DNA from: Akkermansia sp.
GTDB lineage: Bacteria; Verrucomicrobiota; Verrucomicrobiia; Verrucomicrobiales; Akkermansiaceae
Direction: 5' to 3'
Length of the DNA stretch: 50,836 nucleotides
NCBI GenBank assembly: GCA_017555025.1
Contig: JAFZHC010000023.1
Span: 1 to 50,836 of the forward strand
Shown: positions 23,547 to 30,991 of the stretch, one piece after another
Layout of the letters: each line of letters opens with the position of its first letter
Position numbering within the stretch: position 1 is the stretch's first letter
Made by a program: the position numbers and the translations under genes
The notes under the pieces: model-generated
Databases searched by the model: none
Told to the model about the DNA's origin: nothing
The model's input: only the letters and a program-made list of their open reading frames with translations

Positions 23547-23990
23547 TTATTTCGGAAAGAATCGCTCCACCAAAGGCTCCTGTACAGCAAAGAGGGCTTC
23601 TCGGTCAGCCGGGTTATAGTCGAGATAGCCATGCAGGTGAGTCAATCCATGCACCATGTAGCGGAAAAGCTCCTGCAGCGGGGCAAGGTCATGCTCAGCT
23701 GCGTAGCGGGCAGCTGTATCGCAACTCACCAGAATTTCCCCGTAGGGAAAGGTAATGGCATCGGTCGCGCCGGGGTCATCCAAAAACTCAGCATGCACCT
23801 GCGCAATTTCCTCATCGCCCACAACGGCAATCTCGACAGTAGGCAACTCGCTCAGCACGTGGTCCGGCCCCTGTGGCTGAGCCAGCAGCTCCGGCAGCAT
23901 GGACTGCAAGGCTGCGGCAAAGCGCTCCATGAGAGACTCATTAAGCCAATCGCGCTCCACGTTAAGATAAACTTCAATCTGCGGTGTCAT
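23547..23990 (-). CDS. ybeY: Endoribonuclease YbeY (rRNA maturation factor)
   Basis: A 147-aa UPF0054 metalloprotein that helps mature 16S rRNA 3' ends and takes part in ribosome quality control. The family signature is present as VHGLTHLHGYLD: the first two zinc histidines are seen, and the third ligand position is Asp instead of His. Asp at this position also occurs in other phyla from memory of Bacteroidetes sequences, so the enzyme need not be dead. DPGATDAITFPYGEI is the other conserved block. It overlaps the upstream tadA by 17 bp. Confidence 0.9.
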   Translation of the reverse strand: MTPQIEVYLNVERDWLNESLMERFAAALQSMLPELLAQPQGPDHVLSELPTVEIAVVGDEEIAQVHAEFLDDPGATDAITFPYGEILVSCDTAARYAAEHDLAPLQELFRYMVHGLTHLHGYLDYNPADREALFAVQEPLVERFFPK

Positions 23991-24486
23991 CGGTCAATTG
24001 CTCTCGGAGTTGTTGTTTGCGTAGTTTAGCGGCAGCTCGTGCCGCGCGAAAAAAGCTCTGAAATTGCTCCAGGCATTCCTCCCCCAGCACCCCGCCCACA
24101 CACTCGCACTTGTGGTTGAGCGGAGGGTTCGAGTCCAGCAGGTGAATCCACCCGCCACAGGCGCCGCCTTTGGGGTCGCGTATGCCAAAAACCACGCGGT
24201 CGGGGCGGCAATGCACCATAGCACCGGCACACATGGGGCATGGTTCTTTCGTCACATAAACAGTGCAGCCCTCAAGGCGCCAATCTCCCACAGCAGCCTC
24301 AGCGGCGGTCAACGCCAGCATCTCGGCATGGGCAGTAGCATCCTTAAGGGCTTCCACCTGGTTCCACCCACGGGCAATCACGCGATTATCCTTCACAATC
24401 ACGCAGCCGCAGGGCACCTCGCCGGCCGCGCGAGCCTTCTCGGCCTCGCGCATAGCCAGCATCATGAAATGTTCGTCCTCCGTCAA
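23974..24486 (-). CDS. tadA: tRNA-specific adenosine deaminase
   Basis: A 170-aa zinc deaminase that converts A34 to inosine in tRNA-Arg(ACG). The catalytic motif TAHAEMLAL gives His53 and Glu55; KEPCPMCAGAM gives Cys83 and Cys86; VVFGIRDPKGGACGG follows. The start appears to be TTG (24486), because family members need the residues before the ATG at 24465 (EDEHFMMLAMREA aligns with the first helix). It lies 18 bp after the 165-aa gene and overlaps ybeY, so the three form an operon. Confidence 0.92.
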   Translation of the reverse strand: MTEDEHFMMLAMREAEKARAAGEVPCGCVIVKDNRVIARGWNQVEALKDATAHAEMLALTAAEAAVGDWRLEGCTVYVTKEPCPMCAGAMVHCRPDRVVFGIRDPKGGACGGWIHLLDSNPPLNHKCECVGGVLGEECLEQFQSFFRAARAAAKLRKQQLREQLTDDTAD

Positions 24487-24504
24487 GGGGAGAATGAATA
24501 AGCG

Positions 24505-25002
24505 TTAGCGAATGGTCACACGCTCATCGGTGTCCAGAATAGCCTGCAGCTCGGGCCACCCCTGCTCGGTCTGGTTCTGGAACATGTGCAGATATACGGA
24601 AACGGCACCGGCGGGATACTTCTCAAAGAGAGCATCCACAGCAGCCTTGAGCTTGTCAGCATCCAGAGATTCGGGCAGTACATCCACCACGCCGTGGCCG
24701 TTGTGCTCAATACCCAGCGTCTCAATGAAGCTGATGAGCATGCCCTCGTGCTTACGGATAAGCCATACCTGAAGAAGGTGATCGGCGATGGTCTCGGCCG
24801 GCTTCCAAGTCAGCATCTTCTTAATCCATGCGAACTGCTCCTCCACGGGCTTCTGCTGCATGAACTGGGGACGCAGCTTCTTGAGGGCGCCAAGCTCGCG
24901 CAGAGCTGCACGGTACACACCGCGCTCCTGGTTACGCATCCAGGAAAGGAAATTGTTGACGGTCTCGTCATCCGACTTCTGGAAAATGGTATAAGACTTC
25001 AT
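24505..25002 (-). CDS. Conserved-looking hypothetical protein
   Basis: A 165-aa soluble, mainly helical protein (RGVYRAALRELGALKKLRP, ETIADHLLQVWLIRKHEGM, KLKAAVDALFEKYPAGAV). It has no signal peptide, membrane segment or catalytic motif that I recognise. Start ATG 25002 begins MKSYTIFQKSDDET; the longer frame to 25359 reads through the promoter region of the divergent OsmC gene. Being first in an operon with tadA and ybeY hints at an RNA- or translation-related role, but this is context only. Confidence 0.7.
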   Translation of the reverse strand: MKSYTIFQKSDDETVNNFLSWMRNQERGVYRAALRELGALKKLRPQFMQQKPVEEQFAWIKKMLTWKPAETIADHLLQVWLIRKHEGMLISFIETLGIEHNGHGVVDVLPESLDADKLKAAVDALFEKYPAGAVSVYLHMFQNQTEQGWPELQAILDTDERVTIR

Positions 25003-25124
25003 GGTTCTTCGTAAAAAACGTGAGCCTAATAAATCACAAATCGACTCGTTTGTCGAGAACAAGATTAGACATAACTGCAATATAATGCATTTTTTTCGAG
25101 CATACCAACAGATAGCAATATAGA

Positions 25125-25153
25125 TTGCAGAAGCCATACCCGGGGAGTACAAT
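25125..25153 (+). promoter_or_regulatory. Promoter of the OsmC-family gene
   Basis: TTGCAG (25125-25130), a 17-bp spacer and TACAAT (25148-25153). The predicted start is near 25160, leaving a ~27-base leader. Confidence 0.65.
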
Positions 25154-25186
25154 GAGCAAGCTGTCACAACCGACAGCCCCATCTCT

Positions 25187-25600
25187 ATGGAAAACACCCC
25201 ATTCAGCTCATCATCTATGCTCACCGGCGGCATGCGCTGCCACAGCAACTTCACCCCTTCAGGCGAATGCTTTGCCACCGATGTGCCTGCCGCACTAGGC
25301 GGTCGTGGCGAGTACCCTGCACCGGCGCACATGCTGGCAGCCTGCGTGGCCTCCTGCATGCTGAGTATGATTGCCTACACCGCTGCCCGCCGAGGGCTGC
25401 CGAGCGATGGCATCTGCATCAAAGCCGCCTGCGAGGAAGGCACCCGCGGCATATCAACACTTATTCTCAGCATCACCGTACCCATGATTGTGGCTCACGC
25501 CGACCGCAAGGTGCTGGAAGTTGCGGCACGCTCCTGCCCCGTAGGCAACGCCATACACCCCGATATCGAGAAAAAAATCATCTGGCATTGGGCAGAATAA
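25187..25600 (+). CDS. OsmC/Ohr family protein
   Basis: A 137-aa protein of the OsmC fold, a family of thiol peroxidases that reduce organic hydroperoxides. The two expected cysteines are present: the first in AACVASCMLSM (C57) on the central helix and the second in RSCPVGNAIHP (C117). LGGRGEYPAPAHML is the conserved loop before the first. The length is typical. It is a single gene with its own promoter, followed by tRNA-Leu. Whether it is OsmC, Ohr or the YhfA-like branch cannot be decided by eye. Confidence 0.85.
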   Translation: MENTPFSSSSMLTGGMRCHSNFTPSGECFATDVPAALGGRGEYPAPAHMLAACVASCMLSMIAYTAARRGLPSDGICIKAACEEGTRGISTLILSITVPMIVAHADRKVLEVAARSCPVGNAIHPDIEKKIIWHWAE

Positions 25601-25642
25601 GGCGCTTTCTGCGGCATATTCGTGCCATATTCATGTTTTTTC

Positions 25643-25671
25643 TTGTCAACTGCTCGCCATTGTGCTTGAAT
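25643..25671 (+). promoter_or_regulatory. Promoter of tRNA-Leu
   Basis: TTGTCA (25643-25648), a 17-bp spacer and TTGAAT (25666-25671), 26 bp before the tRNA. Confidence 0.55.
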
Positions 25672-25697
25672 ACAGCCCGCAACCACACGCGATATGT

Positions 25698-25782
25698 GCT
25701 ACAGTGGCGGAATGGTAGACGCAGGAGACTTAAAATCTCCCGGACGGTAACGTCTGTACGGGTTCGAGTCCCGTCTGTAGTA
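25698..25782 (+). tRNA. tRNA-Leu (anticodon TAA)
   Basis: An 85-base class II tRNA. The acceptor GCTACAG/CTGTAGT has a G-U first pair and discriminator A. The anticodon arm is GGAGACTTAAAATCTCC with loop CTTAAAA, the long variable arm is around GGACGGTAACGTCTG, and the T-arm has GGTTCGAGTCC. CCA is not encoded. Confidence 0.93.
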
Positions 25783-25787
25783 CTGGT

Positions 25788-25826
25788 AAACAAGCTCTTG
25801 CAACAGCAAGGGCTTGTTTATTTTAT
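25788..25826 (+). terminator. Terminator after tRNA-Leu
   Basis: AACAAGCTCTTGC (25789-25801) pairs with GCAAGGGCTTGTT (25806-25818) with one G-T pair and runs into TATTTTA. It overlaps the 3' end of convergent aroD. Confidence 0.8.
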
Positions 25827-26509
25827 ACCAACGGTGTAAGATTGGCCAAAGCCTGTTTACAAAGAGCGGCTGACCATTGACCGGGAGCGGTGGGAGTAGT
25901 ACCCAGATACCCGTACACCAGGCAAGAACCGTGCTGGGCGTATACCAGCCGGCTAACCGCGCCAAGAGCCCCCATTCCCATAACAGCCATCGGCCCTGTC
26001 GCGCGGCGCAGTAATTCCACGCCCACCATCATATCTTCGGCAGTATGCAGGCGGTAAGCAAACTTTACCACATCTGCGCCGAGAGAGCGGGCATGTACCT
26101 CTCGCTGTTGCAGAATTTCGAGCGCGGGCGTTTTGTCAAAATCGTGATTAGAAGCAATAACCGTTACTCCGGCAGCCTTAGCGGCGGCCACCAGCTCCTG
26201 AGCCTCGGCCAGCTGAGCGGTTTCCCAATCCAAGGCGGTTGCAAGCGGCAACAACTTGTGAGCCAGAGCCACGCGCTCTTGCTGTGACATGGCGCGGCAG
26301 CCCCCCTCGCTCTCGTGGCGCACCGTCAGCAACACAGGGCAAGCAGGGCGAGGCCCATTCAGCAATTGCTCAGGTGTAACATCCGTCGACAGAGCATCCA
26401 CCCGCAGCTCCACCCAATCGCAGACCTGCAATATGTCCGGCTGAGAGGCCGCACACCACCCCTGCCAATCGCTCACCGAGCCCACTACCTTGCATTTATC
26501 GCTATCCAT
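25823..26509 (-). CDS. aroD: 3-dehydroquinate dehydratase, type I
   Basis: A 228-aa class I enzyme of the shikimate pathway that forms a Schiff base with dehydroquinate. VELRVDAL and LLTVRHESEGG are the early strands. VIASNHDF carries the catalytic histidine and ADVVKFAYRLHTAEDM the Schiff-base lysine. GALGAVSRL and GTTPTAPGQ close the barrel. ATG 26509 is chosen because the promoter TTGCAA-N17-TACAAT ends 10 bp upstream, and an ATG at 26521 overlaps the -10 itself. The longer frame to 26665 is therefore excluded. Confidence 0.92.
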   Translation of the reverse strand: MDSDKCKVVGSVSDWQGWCAASQPDILQVCDWVELRVDALSTDVTPEQLLNGPRPACPVLLTVRHESEGGCRAMSQQERVALAHKLLPLATALDWETAQLAEAQELVAAAKAAGVTVIASNHDFDKTPALEILQQREVHARSLGADVVKFAYRLHTAEDMMVGVELLRRATGPMAVMGMGALGAVSRLVYAQHGSCLVYGYLGTTPTAPGQWSAALCKQALANLTPLV

Positions 26510-26519
26510 GCTGCGGTGC

Positions 26520-26548
26520 ATTGTAACGGATGAAGCCCGGCCTTGCAA
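26520..26548 (-). promoter_or_regulatory. Promoter of aroD
   Basis: Minus strand: TTGCAA (26548-26543), a 17-bp spacer and TACAAT (26525-26520), 10 bp before ATG 26509. The leader is predicted to be 3-4 bases. Confidence 0.75.
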
Positions 26549-26624
26549 GCGTAATCCGCCACCCAAGCGCACAAAATCAATGCATGGCAGCAACAGTAAA
26601 TCGCCATACTGGCAAGCTTTTGCA

Positions 26625-26653
26625 TTGCGCACAAGATGAGTGCATGGTATGAT
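26625..26653 (+). promoter_or_regulatory. Leaderless-type promoter of the Minf_1886 gene
   Basis: TTGCGC (26625-26630), a 17-bp spacer and TATGAT (26648-26653), then 6 bp to ATG 26660. The upstream in-frame ATG at 26636 lies inside the spacer and cannot be the start from this promoter. Confidence 0.7.
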
Positions 26654-26659
26654 GCCCCC

Positions 26660-27055
26660 ATGCAACAGAGCTTTGAAAAAGCGGTGGATTTACTGGTGGC
26701 ACGCTACCCGCAATATACGGAAGAGGCGTATGAGTTCATGCGTGTAGGGCTGGATGCCGCCGCTGACAAGTTCTGCAAGGATGACAAAAGCCCCCACCTG
26801 AGTGCAAGGGAGCTATATTTGGGTGCATGTGCTCACGCGCTTGAGGAATACGGTCCGCTGGCCGGCAAAGTGCTGGAGTTCTGGGGGCTGCGCACGGCTC
26901 GAGATTTCGGCAATGTGGTCTATAACCTGATAGAGGTGGGCATATTCGGCAAACAGAAGGGAGATTCCCTCGAACAATTTGACGAGCTGCCCGACCTGCA
27001 GCGCATACTGAATGCCCCCTACGATGGTTCCGAATCGCCCCTTTTTAACCCCTGA
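26660..27055 (+). CDS. Minf_1886 family (Verrucomicrobia/Planctomycetes-restricted) protein
   Basis: A 131-aa protein matching the pattern of the TIGR04138 / Minf_1886 family as I remember it: RYPQYTEEAYEFMRVGLD, then LSARELYLGACAHALEEYGP and KVLEFWGLRTARDFGNVVYNL, ending in a short acidic tail. The family is reported as restricted to Verrucomicrobia and Planctomycetes and has no known function. The start is fixed by the leaderless-type promoter. It is followed after 19 bp by agmatine deiminase, so the two are likely co-transcribed. Confidence 0.85.
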   Translation: MQQSFEKAVDLLVARYPQYTEEAYEFMRVGLDAAADKFCKDDKSPHLSARELYLGACAHALEEYGPLAGKVLEFWGLRTARDFGNVVYNLIEVGIFGKQKGDSLEQFDELPDLQRILNAPYDGSESPLFNP

Positions 27056-27074
27056 CCCCGAATACAGCCAAATC

Positions 27075-28118
27075 ATGAGCATACCGCAAGCAATGCAGGG
27101 CGACCAGTTACGCTGGCCCGCCGAATGGGAACAACAGGAAGCCGTGTGGTTATCTTGGCCACACCGTGAAGATTTGTGGCAAGGTGGCCTTACCGAACTC
27201 ACTGGTAAATATGCCGATTTGGCCGCAGCGATTGCCCCGCATGCGCAGGTACGAATCAATGCAGCGGAGCCCCTGCACCGCACCATCCGCACCTTGCTGC
27301 AGCAGCGAGGTGTGCAAAACTACGCCCTTTACCATCACCCCACCAATGATGTGTGGTGCCGCGATCACGGCCCCATCTTTGTACAGCGGCAGGATGGCAC
27401 ACGCCAGCTGGCCGATTGGACCTTCAATGCCTGGGGTGGTAAGTTTGCCCCGTGGAACCTGGACAATGAGGTACCGGCTCGCATAGCGGAGAGCCTGCAA
27501 CTGCCGCGCCTGCGCAGCGACATCATTCTGGAAGGCGGAGCCATTGAGGGTAACGGCGAGGGGTTGCTGCTCACCACCGAGGCCGTACTGCTCAACCCAA
27601 ACCGCAATCCGGGTATCAGCAAGGCTGAAATTGAAGCCGAGTTGCACCGTATGCTGGGTACCAAACAGGTATTCTGGCTTGGCTGCGGCATTGAGGGGGA
27701 TGACACCGACGGCCATATTGACGACATGGTACGCTTTGTGAATGCAGAAGCCGCCGTCTCGATTGTAGAGCCCGACCCGCACTCCCCCCACTACCGTAAT
27801 CTGGCAGAAAATAATGAACGTCTGCAAGACCTGCGCACGCCCTCCGGTCACCGCGTGGAAATCATCCCCCTGCCCATGCCGCAACCGCTGGTAGCCAAAG
27901 ACTGGCGACTGGAGCAGCTGCCGGCAAGCTACGCTAACTTCCTCATCTGCAACGGCGCCGTCATTGTGCCCATCTTCTGTCAGGCAAAGGAAGACGACCG
28001 TGCGTTGGGCATTTTGCGCGAATGCTTCCCGGGCAAACAAGTCATCGGGTTTGATGCTCGGAGACTCGTCATCGAGGGTGGCGCCATCCACTGCATCACT
28101 CAACAGCAACCCTGCTAA
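27075..28118 (+). CDS. aguA: Agmatine deiminase
   Basis: A 347-aa enzyme of the PPAD/agmatine deiminase fold that converts agmatine to N-carbamoylputrescine in polyamine synthesis. AVWLSWPHRED, DVWCRDHGPIFV, GGKFAPWNLD, LEGGAIEGNGEG, the catalytic GDDTDGHIDDMVRF, and the C-terminal nucleophile in GGAIHCITQQ (Cys340) are all present. The length is typical. ATG 27075 gives the family N-terminus; upstream in-frame ATGs overlap the preceding gene. The partner N-carbamoylputrescine amidase is not in the window. Confidence 0.93.
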   Translation: MSIPQAMQGDQLRWPAEWEQQEAVWLSWPHREDLWQGGLTELTGKYADLAAAIAPHAQVRINAAEPLHRTIRTLLQQRGVQNYALYHHPTNDVWCRDHGPIFVQRQDGTRQLADWTFNAWGGKFAPWNLDNEVPARIAESLQLPRLRSDIILEGGAIEGNGEGLLLTTEAVLLNPNRNPGISKAEIEAELHRMLGTKQVFWLGCGIEGDDTDGHIDDMVRFVNAEAAVSIVEPDPHSPHYRNLAENNERLQDLRTPSGHRVEIIPLPMPQPLVAKDWRLEQLPASYANFLICNGAVIVPIFCQAKEDDRALGILRECFPGKQVIGFDARRLVIEGGAIHCITQQQPC

Positions 28119-28246
28119 AAATTCATATTTCAGTCTGATTTCTGCAACATTTTCGCCTCGGCATGCGCCAATATTAGCAGGAGAGCATGATTTCAGTCGG
28201 CTCACAGCACAGTTGCAAACCAAACCACAATAAGACAATCTGAGAG

Positions 28247-29065
28247 ATGAACGATACTGCTCGATACGCTCTGATACTGGTCATCACATACGCCCTGCTT
28301 TTCTTTCTGGTGAATGCCGATTTCAGCGCAAAGTCCCGATGGTATGATGAGGCGGCTCCGTGGCTGGGGGAACCGCCGAATGAACTGAGCGTAGAAACAG
28401 TACGCGCCAACTTGGCAGAAGAAACCCCGATAACGGTTTTCACCATACCGGCCAGCGATGAGTGGAAACAGAAAATCATCTCGGCTTACGGATTGGAACG
28501 CAGCATCTACGCCGACGACGCGACGGAACGCTATGTCTGTCTGATGGGGCTTTACCCCATCTATCCGAAAGAGAAAACCTACCTGCTGGAACCTTATACC
28601 TCATCGGCACATGTTCCGTGGCTGAAAGTACATCAAGACGGCAGCATGAGCTTCTGCCCGAATGACTACAATGAGTACAGAGACCCGTCGGGCGAGAAAT
28701 TCAGTAAAGTTCCGCACCCCGAATACCGAGAGAACCGCTATGTGCACTTTATCAAGGAACTCACAGCAGCAACGCTGTGCTTCCTGCTGCCGGGGCTCTT
28801 CTGCTGCATCGGTTGGTTATGGGTACAGAGACGTCCGATTCAGAGCCGAACAACCGTCAACATCTGTCTGCTCCTGCCGGTGGTGGTAGGAATTATCGGC
28901 GCTCTGGTTGATTTTTACATCCACGGCTTCTCGATAACCTACTGCAAAATTGCCGCCATCATCGCCGCCTTCAGCAATGCGCTCTGCGCCCTAGTGCTCA
29001 TAACCATTACAGCTGCCGGCAGATGGTTATGGCAACGCATCCGCCCCAAGGCAACAACTGCATAA
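28247..29065 (+). CDS. Membrane protein of unknown function
   Basis: A 272-aa protein with one N-terminal membrane segment (residues ~6-22, ALILVITYALLFFLV), an extracytoplasmic-looking region of ~130 residues rich in Pro and Tyr (LMGLYPIYPKEKTYLLEPYT), and three C-terminal membrane segments (ATLCFLLPGLFCCIGWLW, VNICLLLPVVVGIIGALV, IIAAFSNALCALVLITITAA). No family is recognised. It is preceded by a 128-bp gap with only a weak promoter candidate (TTGCAA at 28213). It ends 20 bp before convergent rnhC. Confidence 0.7.
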   Translation: MNDTARYALILVITYALLFFLVNADFSAKSRWYDEAAPWLGEPPNELSVETVRANLAEETPITVFTIPASDEWKQKIISAYGLERSIYADDATERYVCLMGLYPIYPKEKTYLLEPYTSSAHVPWLKVHQDGSMSFCPNDYNEYRDPSGEKFSKVPHPEYRENRYVHFIKELTAATLCFLLPGLFCCIGWLWVQRRPIQSRTTVNICLLLPVVVGIIGALVDFYIHGFSITYCKIAAIIAAFSNALCALVLITITAAGRWLWQRIRPKATTA

Positions 29066-29085
29066 GCAGAGGTACAGAACAGCGG

Positions 29086-30030
29086 TTACTTCAGCACCTT
29101 AGCCGTTGTCTTGAAATGCAGCTTAGCAACATCGCACAAGCGCTCCTGCCCGTGAGTGGCAACAAAGGCACGGGCTGCTTTGGTGACATGCGGAGCACAG
29201 CCCAGCGGTAACTCACAGCCGCTGGCCGCAGCGGCCTCACGCATCCACTTCACGAAACGGGCGCGAGCCAGAATGGAAGCCGCCGCCACGGCCACATCAC
29301 TCTCACCCTTCGTACGTTGATCGACCTTTACCGGCACATTACGCTTTTTGAGAGCCGTTCTCAGTACCCATTCATTGGCAAACTGATCGCTCAAAGCACG
29401 CGGACAAGTAGGCACCTTCTCATGCAAGGCGGCAATCACACGCGCGTGCCCCCAAGCAAGCAGACGGTTAAGGTTACCAAACTCGGCGTATAACTCATTG
29501 TAACGCTTGGGGCCGATGCAGACGACCTCATACGCCACACCGGGCAAAGCCATCACCTTGGCAGCAATTGCGGCAATCTTCCGGTCATCGGGAATAGCCT
29601 TACTATCCTGGCACCCCAGCTTTACCAGAGCCTCAGCTGTGCGCTCATCAGAATAGACACCGGCAATGACCAACGGACCGAAATAATCGCCCTTACCGCT
29701 TTCATCAACACCGAAATGCGGCGAAATATCCAGCGCGGCACTCATGCTCTGCCGAGCTTTTGCCGTAGGGGTGGCCGGCTTACCGGTCACATCAGAAATC
29801 CCCGTTCCGGGGTTAATCAGCATAACGAATTCCATGAAATCGTCAGCACCGGCGCCCTGAACCAGCAATTTTCCCTTCTTGGGATAATAGGCAACATTAA
29901 CCTTGGGGCCTTCAAAACAAAAGTCTGCATAATCCCGGGAACTCTCCTCATAACCGGCACGCTCCAACAACTTGTTGCGGAGTGCTTTTGCCTCAGCCGG
30001 ACTGAGCTGAACTGTGTGTTGATTGGCCAT
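29086..30030 (-). CDS. rnhC: Ribonuclease HIII
   Basis: A 314-aa enzyme that degrades the RNA strand of RNA-DNA hybrids and removes primers. The N-terminal ~90 residues form the TBP-like substrate-binding domain (DUF3378), seen in VNVAYYPKKGKLLVQG. The catalytic domain begins FGVDESGKGDYFGPLVIAG, containing the DEsGKG signature of type 2 enzymes, followed by CQDSKAIPD and ESDVAVAAASILAR. ATG 30030 is chosen over GTG/ATG codons nearer 30060 because a TTGACG-N17-CATTTT promoter occupies that stretch and an AAGG lies just upstream. Confidence 0.93.
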   Translation of the reverse strand: MANQHTVQLSPAEAKALRNKLLERAGYEESSRDYADFCFEGPKVNVAYYPKKGKLLVQGAGADDFMEFVMLINPGTGISDVTGKPATPTAKARQSMSAALDISPHFGVDESGKGDYFGPLVIAGVYSDERTAEALVKLGCQDSKAIPDDRKIAAIAAKVMALPGVAYEVVCIGPKRYNELYAEFGNLNRLLAWGHARVIAALHEKVPTCPRALSDQFANEWVLRTALKKRNVPVKVDQRTKGESDVAVAAASILARARFVKWMREAAAASGCELPLGCAPHVTKAARAFVATHGQERLCDVAKLHFKTTAKVLK

Positions 30031-30039
30031 AGCGACCTT

Positions 30040-30068
30040 AAAATGCCCTGATTCCACCATTTCGTCAA
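30040..30068 (-). promoter_or_regulatory. Candidate promoter of rnhC
   Basis: Minus strand: TTGACG (30068-30063), a 17-bp spacer and CATTTT (30045-30040), 9 bp before ATG 30030. The -10 match is weak. Confidence 0.45.
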
Positions 30069-30140
30069 CTCAAAATGGCTACGAAATCCTCAATTTTGTA
30101 CTTGTTGACGCAAAAAAAACATGGAACACGCTTTTTTTTC

Positions 30141-30169
30141 GTGCACAACGCCCCAAAATACGCTATAGT
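30141..30169 (+). promoter_or_regulatory. Promoter of the HU gene
   Basis: GTGCAC (30141-30146), a 17-bp spacer and TATAGT (30164-30169). Leader about 26 bases. Confidence 0.55.
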
Positions 30170-30201
30170 CACTCCGGCTTCTTCAACAAAGCAAAAAACT
30201 T

Positions 30202-30510
30202 ATGGCTAATACGATTACAAAACGAGAGCTTGTTAACAAAATCTGCGCCGAGACCCGTAGCAACCTTACGCAGAACGATGTCCTCGAGGTTATCCAGAAG
30301 GCCGTTGATCTGATCATCGAGTCTCTTGGCAATGGTGACCGCGTTGTACTCCGCAACTTCGGTACCTTCACCGTTAAGGAGGTTAAGGCCAAGATCGGCC
30401 GTAACCCCAAGGACCCCGGTAAGGACGTACCGATTCCTGCCCGTTCTGTGGTGAAGTTCAAGGTTGGCAAGACCCTCAAGGAGGCTGCCGCCAAGGTTGT
30501 GACCAAGTAA
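30202..30510 (+). CDS. HU family DNA-binding protein
   Basis: A 102-aa nucleoid protein of the HU/IHF fold. The dimerisation helices ELVNKICAETRSNLTQNDV and VLEVIQKAVDLIIESLGNGD are followed by VVLRNFGTFTVKEVKAKIGR and the DNA-binding arm region NPKDPGKDVPIPARSVVKFK with the intercalating proline context. The C-terminal extension KEAAAKVVTK is slightly longer than the 90-residue norm. A terminator follows. Single transcript. Confidence 0.95.
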   Translation: MANTITKRELVNKICAETRSNLTQNDVLEVIQKAVDLIIESLGNGDRVVLRNFGTFTVKEVKAKIGRNPKDPGKDVPIPARSVVKFKVGKTLKEAAAKVVTK

Positions 30511-30555
30511 GTTTGGCCATCACCGAACTGACGTTAACCATTATAATACACTTCG

Positions 30556-30600
30556 ACAAGCCGCATGCGGTACCGCCGCTGCGGCTTGTAGTGTTTATTA
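30556..30600 (+). terminator. Terminator after the HU gene
   Basis: ACAAGCCGCA (30556-30565) pairs with TGCGGCTTGT (30580-30589), followed by a T-rich tract. Confidence 0.75.
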
Positions 30601-30640
30601 CCTCCTCCGTCATTTTTTTACCATCTTTCACTTTTTATAC

Positions 30641-30669
30641 TTGACATTACGCCGACACTCGTGTAGCAT
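30641..30669 (+). promoter_or_regulatory. Promoter of the tRNA-Lys/tRNA-Glu unit
   Basis: Consensus TTGACA (30641-30646), a 17-bp spacer and TAGCAT (30664-30669), with an overlapping CATAAT. It lies 27 bp before tRNA-Lys. Confidence 0.75.
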
Positions 30670-30696
30670 AATCGCGCTGCAACTGTAGCAAACAGT

Positions 30697-30769
30697 GCGC
30701 GGATAGCTCAGTCGGTAGAGCAGTAGACTTTTAATCTATTGGTCCCGGGTTCGAGTCCCGGTCCGCGTA
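30697..30769 (+). tRNA. tRNA-Lys (anticodon TTT)
   Basis: A 73-base cloverleaf. The acceptor GCGCGGA/TCCGCGT has a G-U first pair and discriminator A. The D-arm is AGCTCAGTCGGTAGAGC, the anticodon arm is GTAGACTTTTAATCTAT, and the T-arm is CCGGGTTCGAGTCCCGG. No encoded CCA. Confidence 0.96.
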
Positions 30770-30775
30770 CTCCAT

Positions 30776-30847
30776 GTCCCCATCGTCTAGGGGTTAGGAC
30801 ATATGATTCTCAGTCATAGAACCGCGGTTCGAATCCGCGTGGGGATG
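30776..30847 (+). tRNA. tRNA-Glu (anticodon CTC)
   Basis: A 72-base cloverleaf beginning 6 bp after tRNA-Lys. The acceptor GTCCCCA/TGGGGAT ends with discriminator G, the D-arm is TCGTCTAGGGGTTAGGACA, the anticodon arm is ATGATTCTCAGTCAT, and the T-arm is CGCGGTTCGAATCCGCG. Confidence 0.95.
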
Positions 30848-30848
30848 T

Positions 30849-30883
30849 AAAAAGCTCCGAGGTCTTACCTCGGAGCTTTTTTA
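30849..30883 (+). terminator. Terminator after tRNA-Glu
   Basis: AAAAAGCTCCGAGG pairs perfectly with CCTCGGAGCTTTTT around TCTTA, directly behind the tRNA. Confidence 0.9.
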
Positions 30884-30916
30884 TTGGCATACACCGCCAT
30901 AAGACACGGAATAAAC

Positions 30917-30945
30917 TTGCCATACGCGCGCGTATGCGATAGAAT
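30917..30945 (+). promoter_or_regulatory. Promoter of the SurA/PpiD-like gene
   Basis: TTGCCA (30917-30922), a 17-bp spacer containing the palindrome TACGCGCGCGTA, and TAGAAT (30940-30945). The leader to ATG 30992 is about 40 bases. Confidence 0.75.
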
Positions 30946-30991
30946 GCGCAAGTTCAGCGCACAGGCGCGGAAAATCAACTAATATCAGGCC

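Noticed and set aside
26636..26659. ATG 26636 as start of the Minf_1886 gene
   Set aside because: It lies within the promoter spacer; the -10 TATGAT is only 6 bp before ATG 26660, which also gives the better family start.
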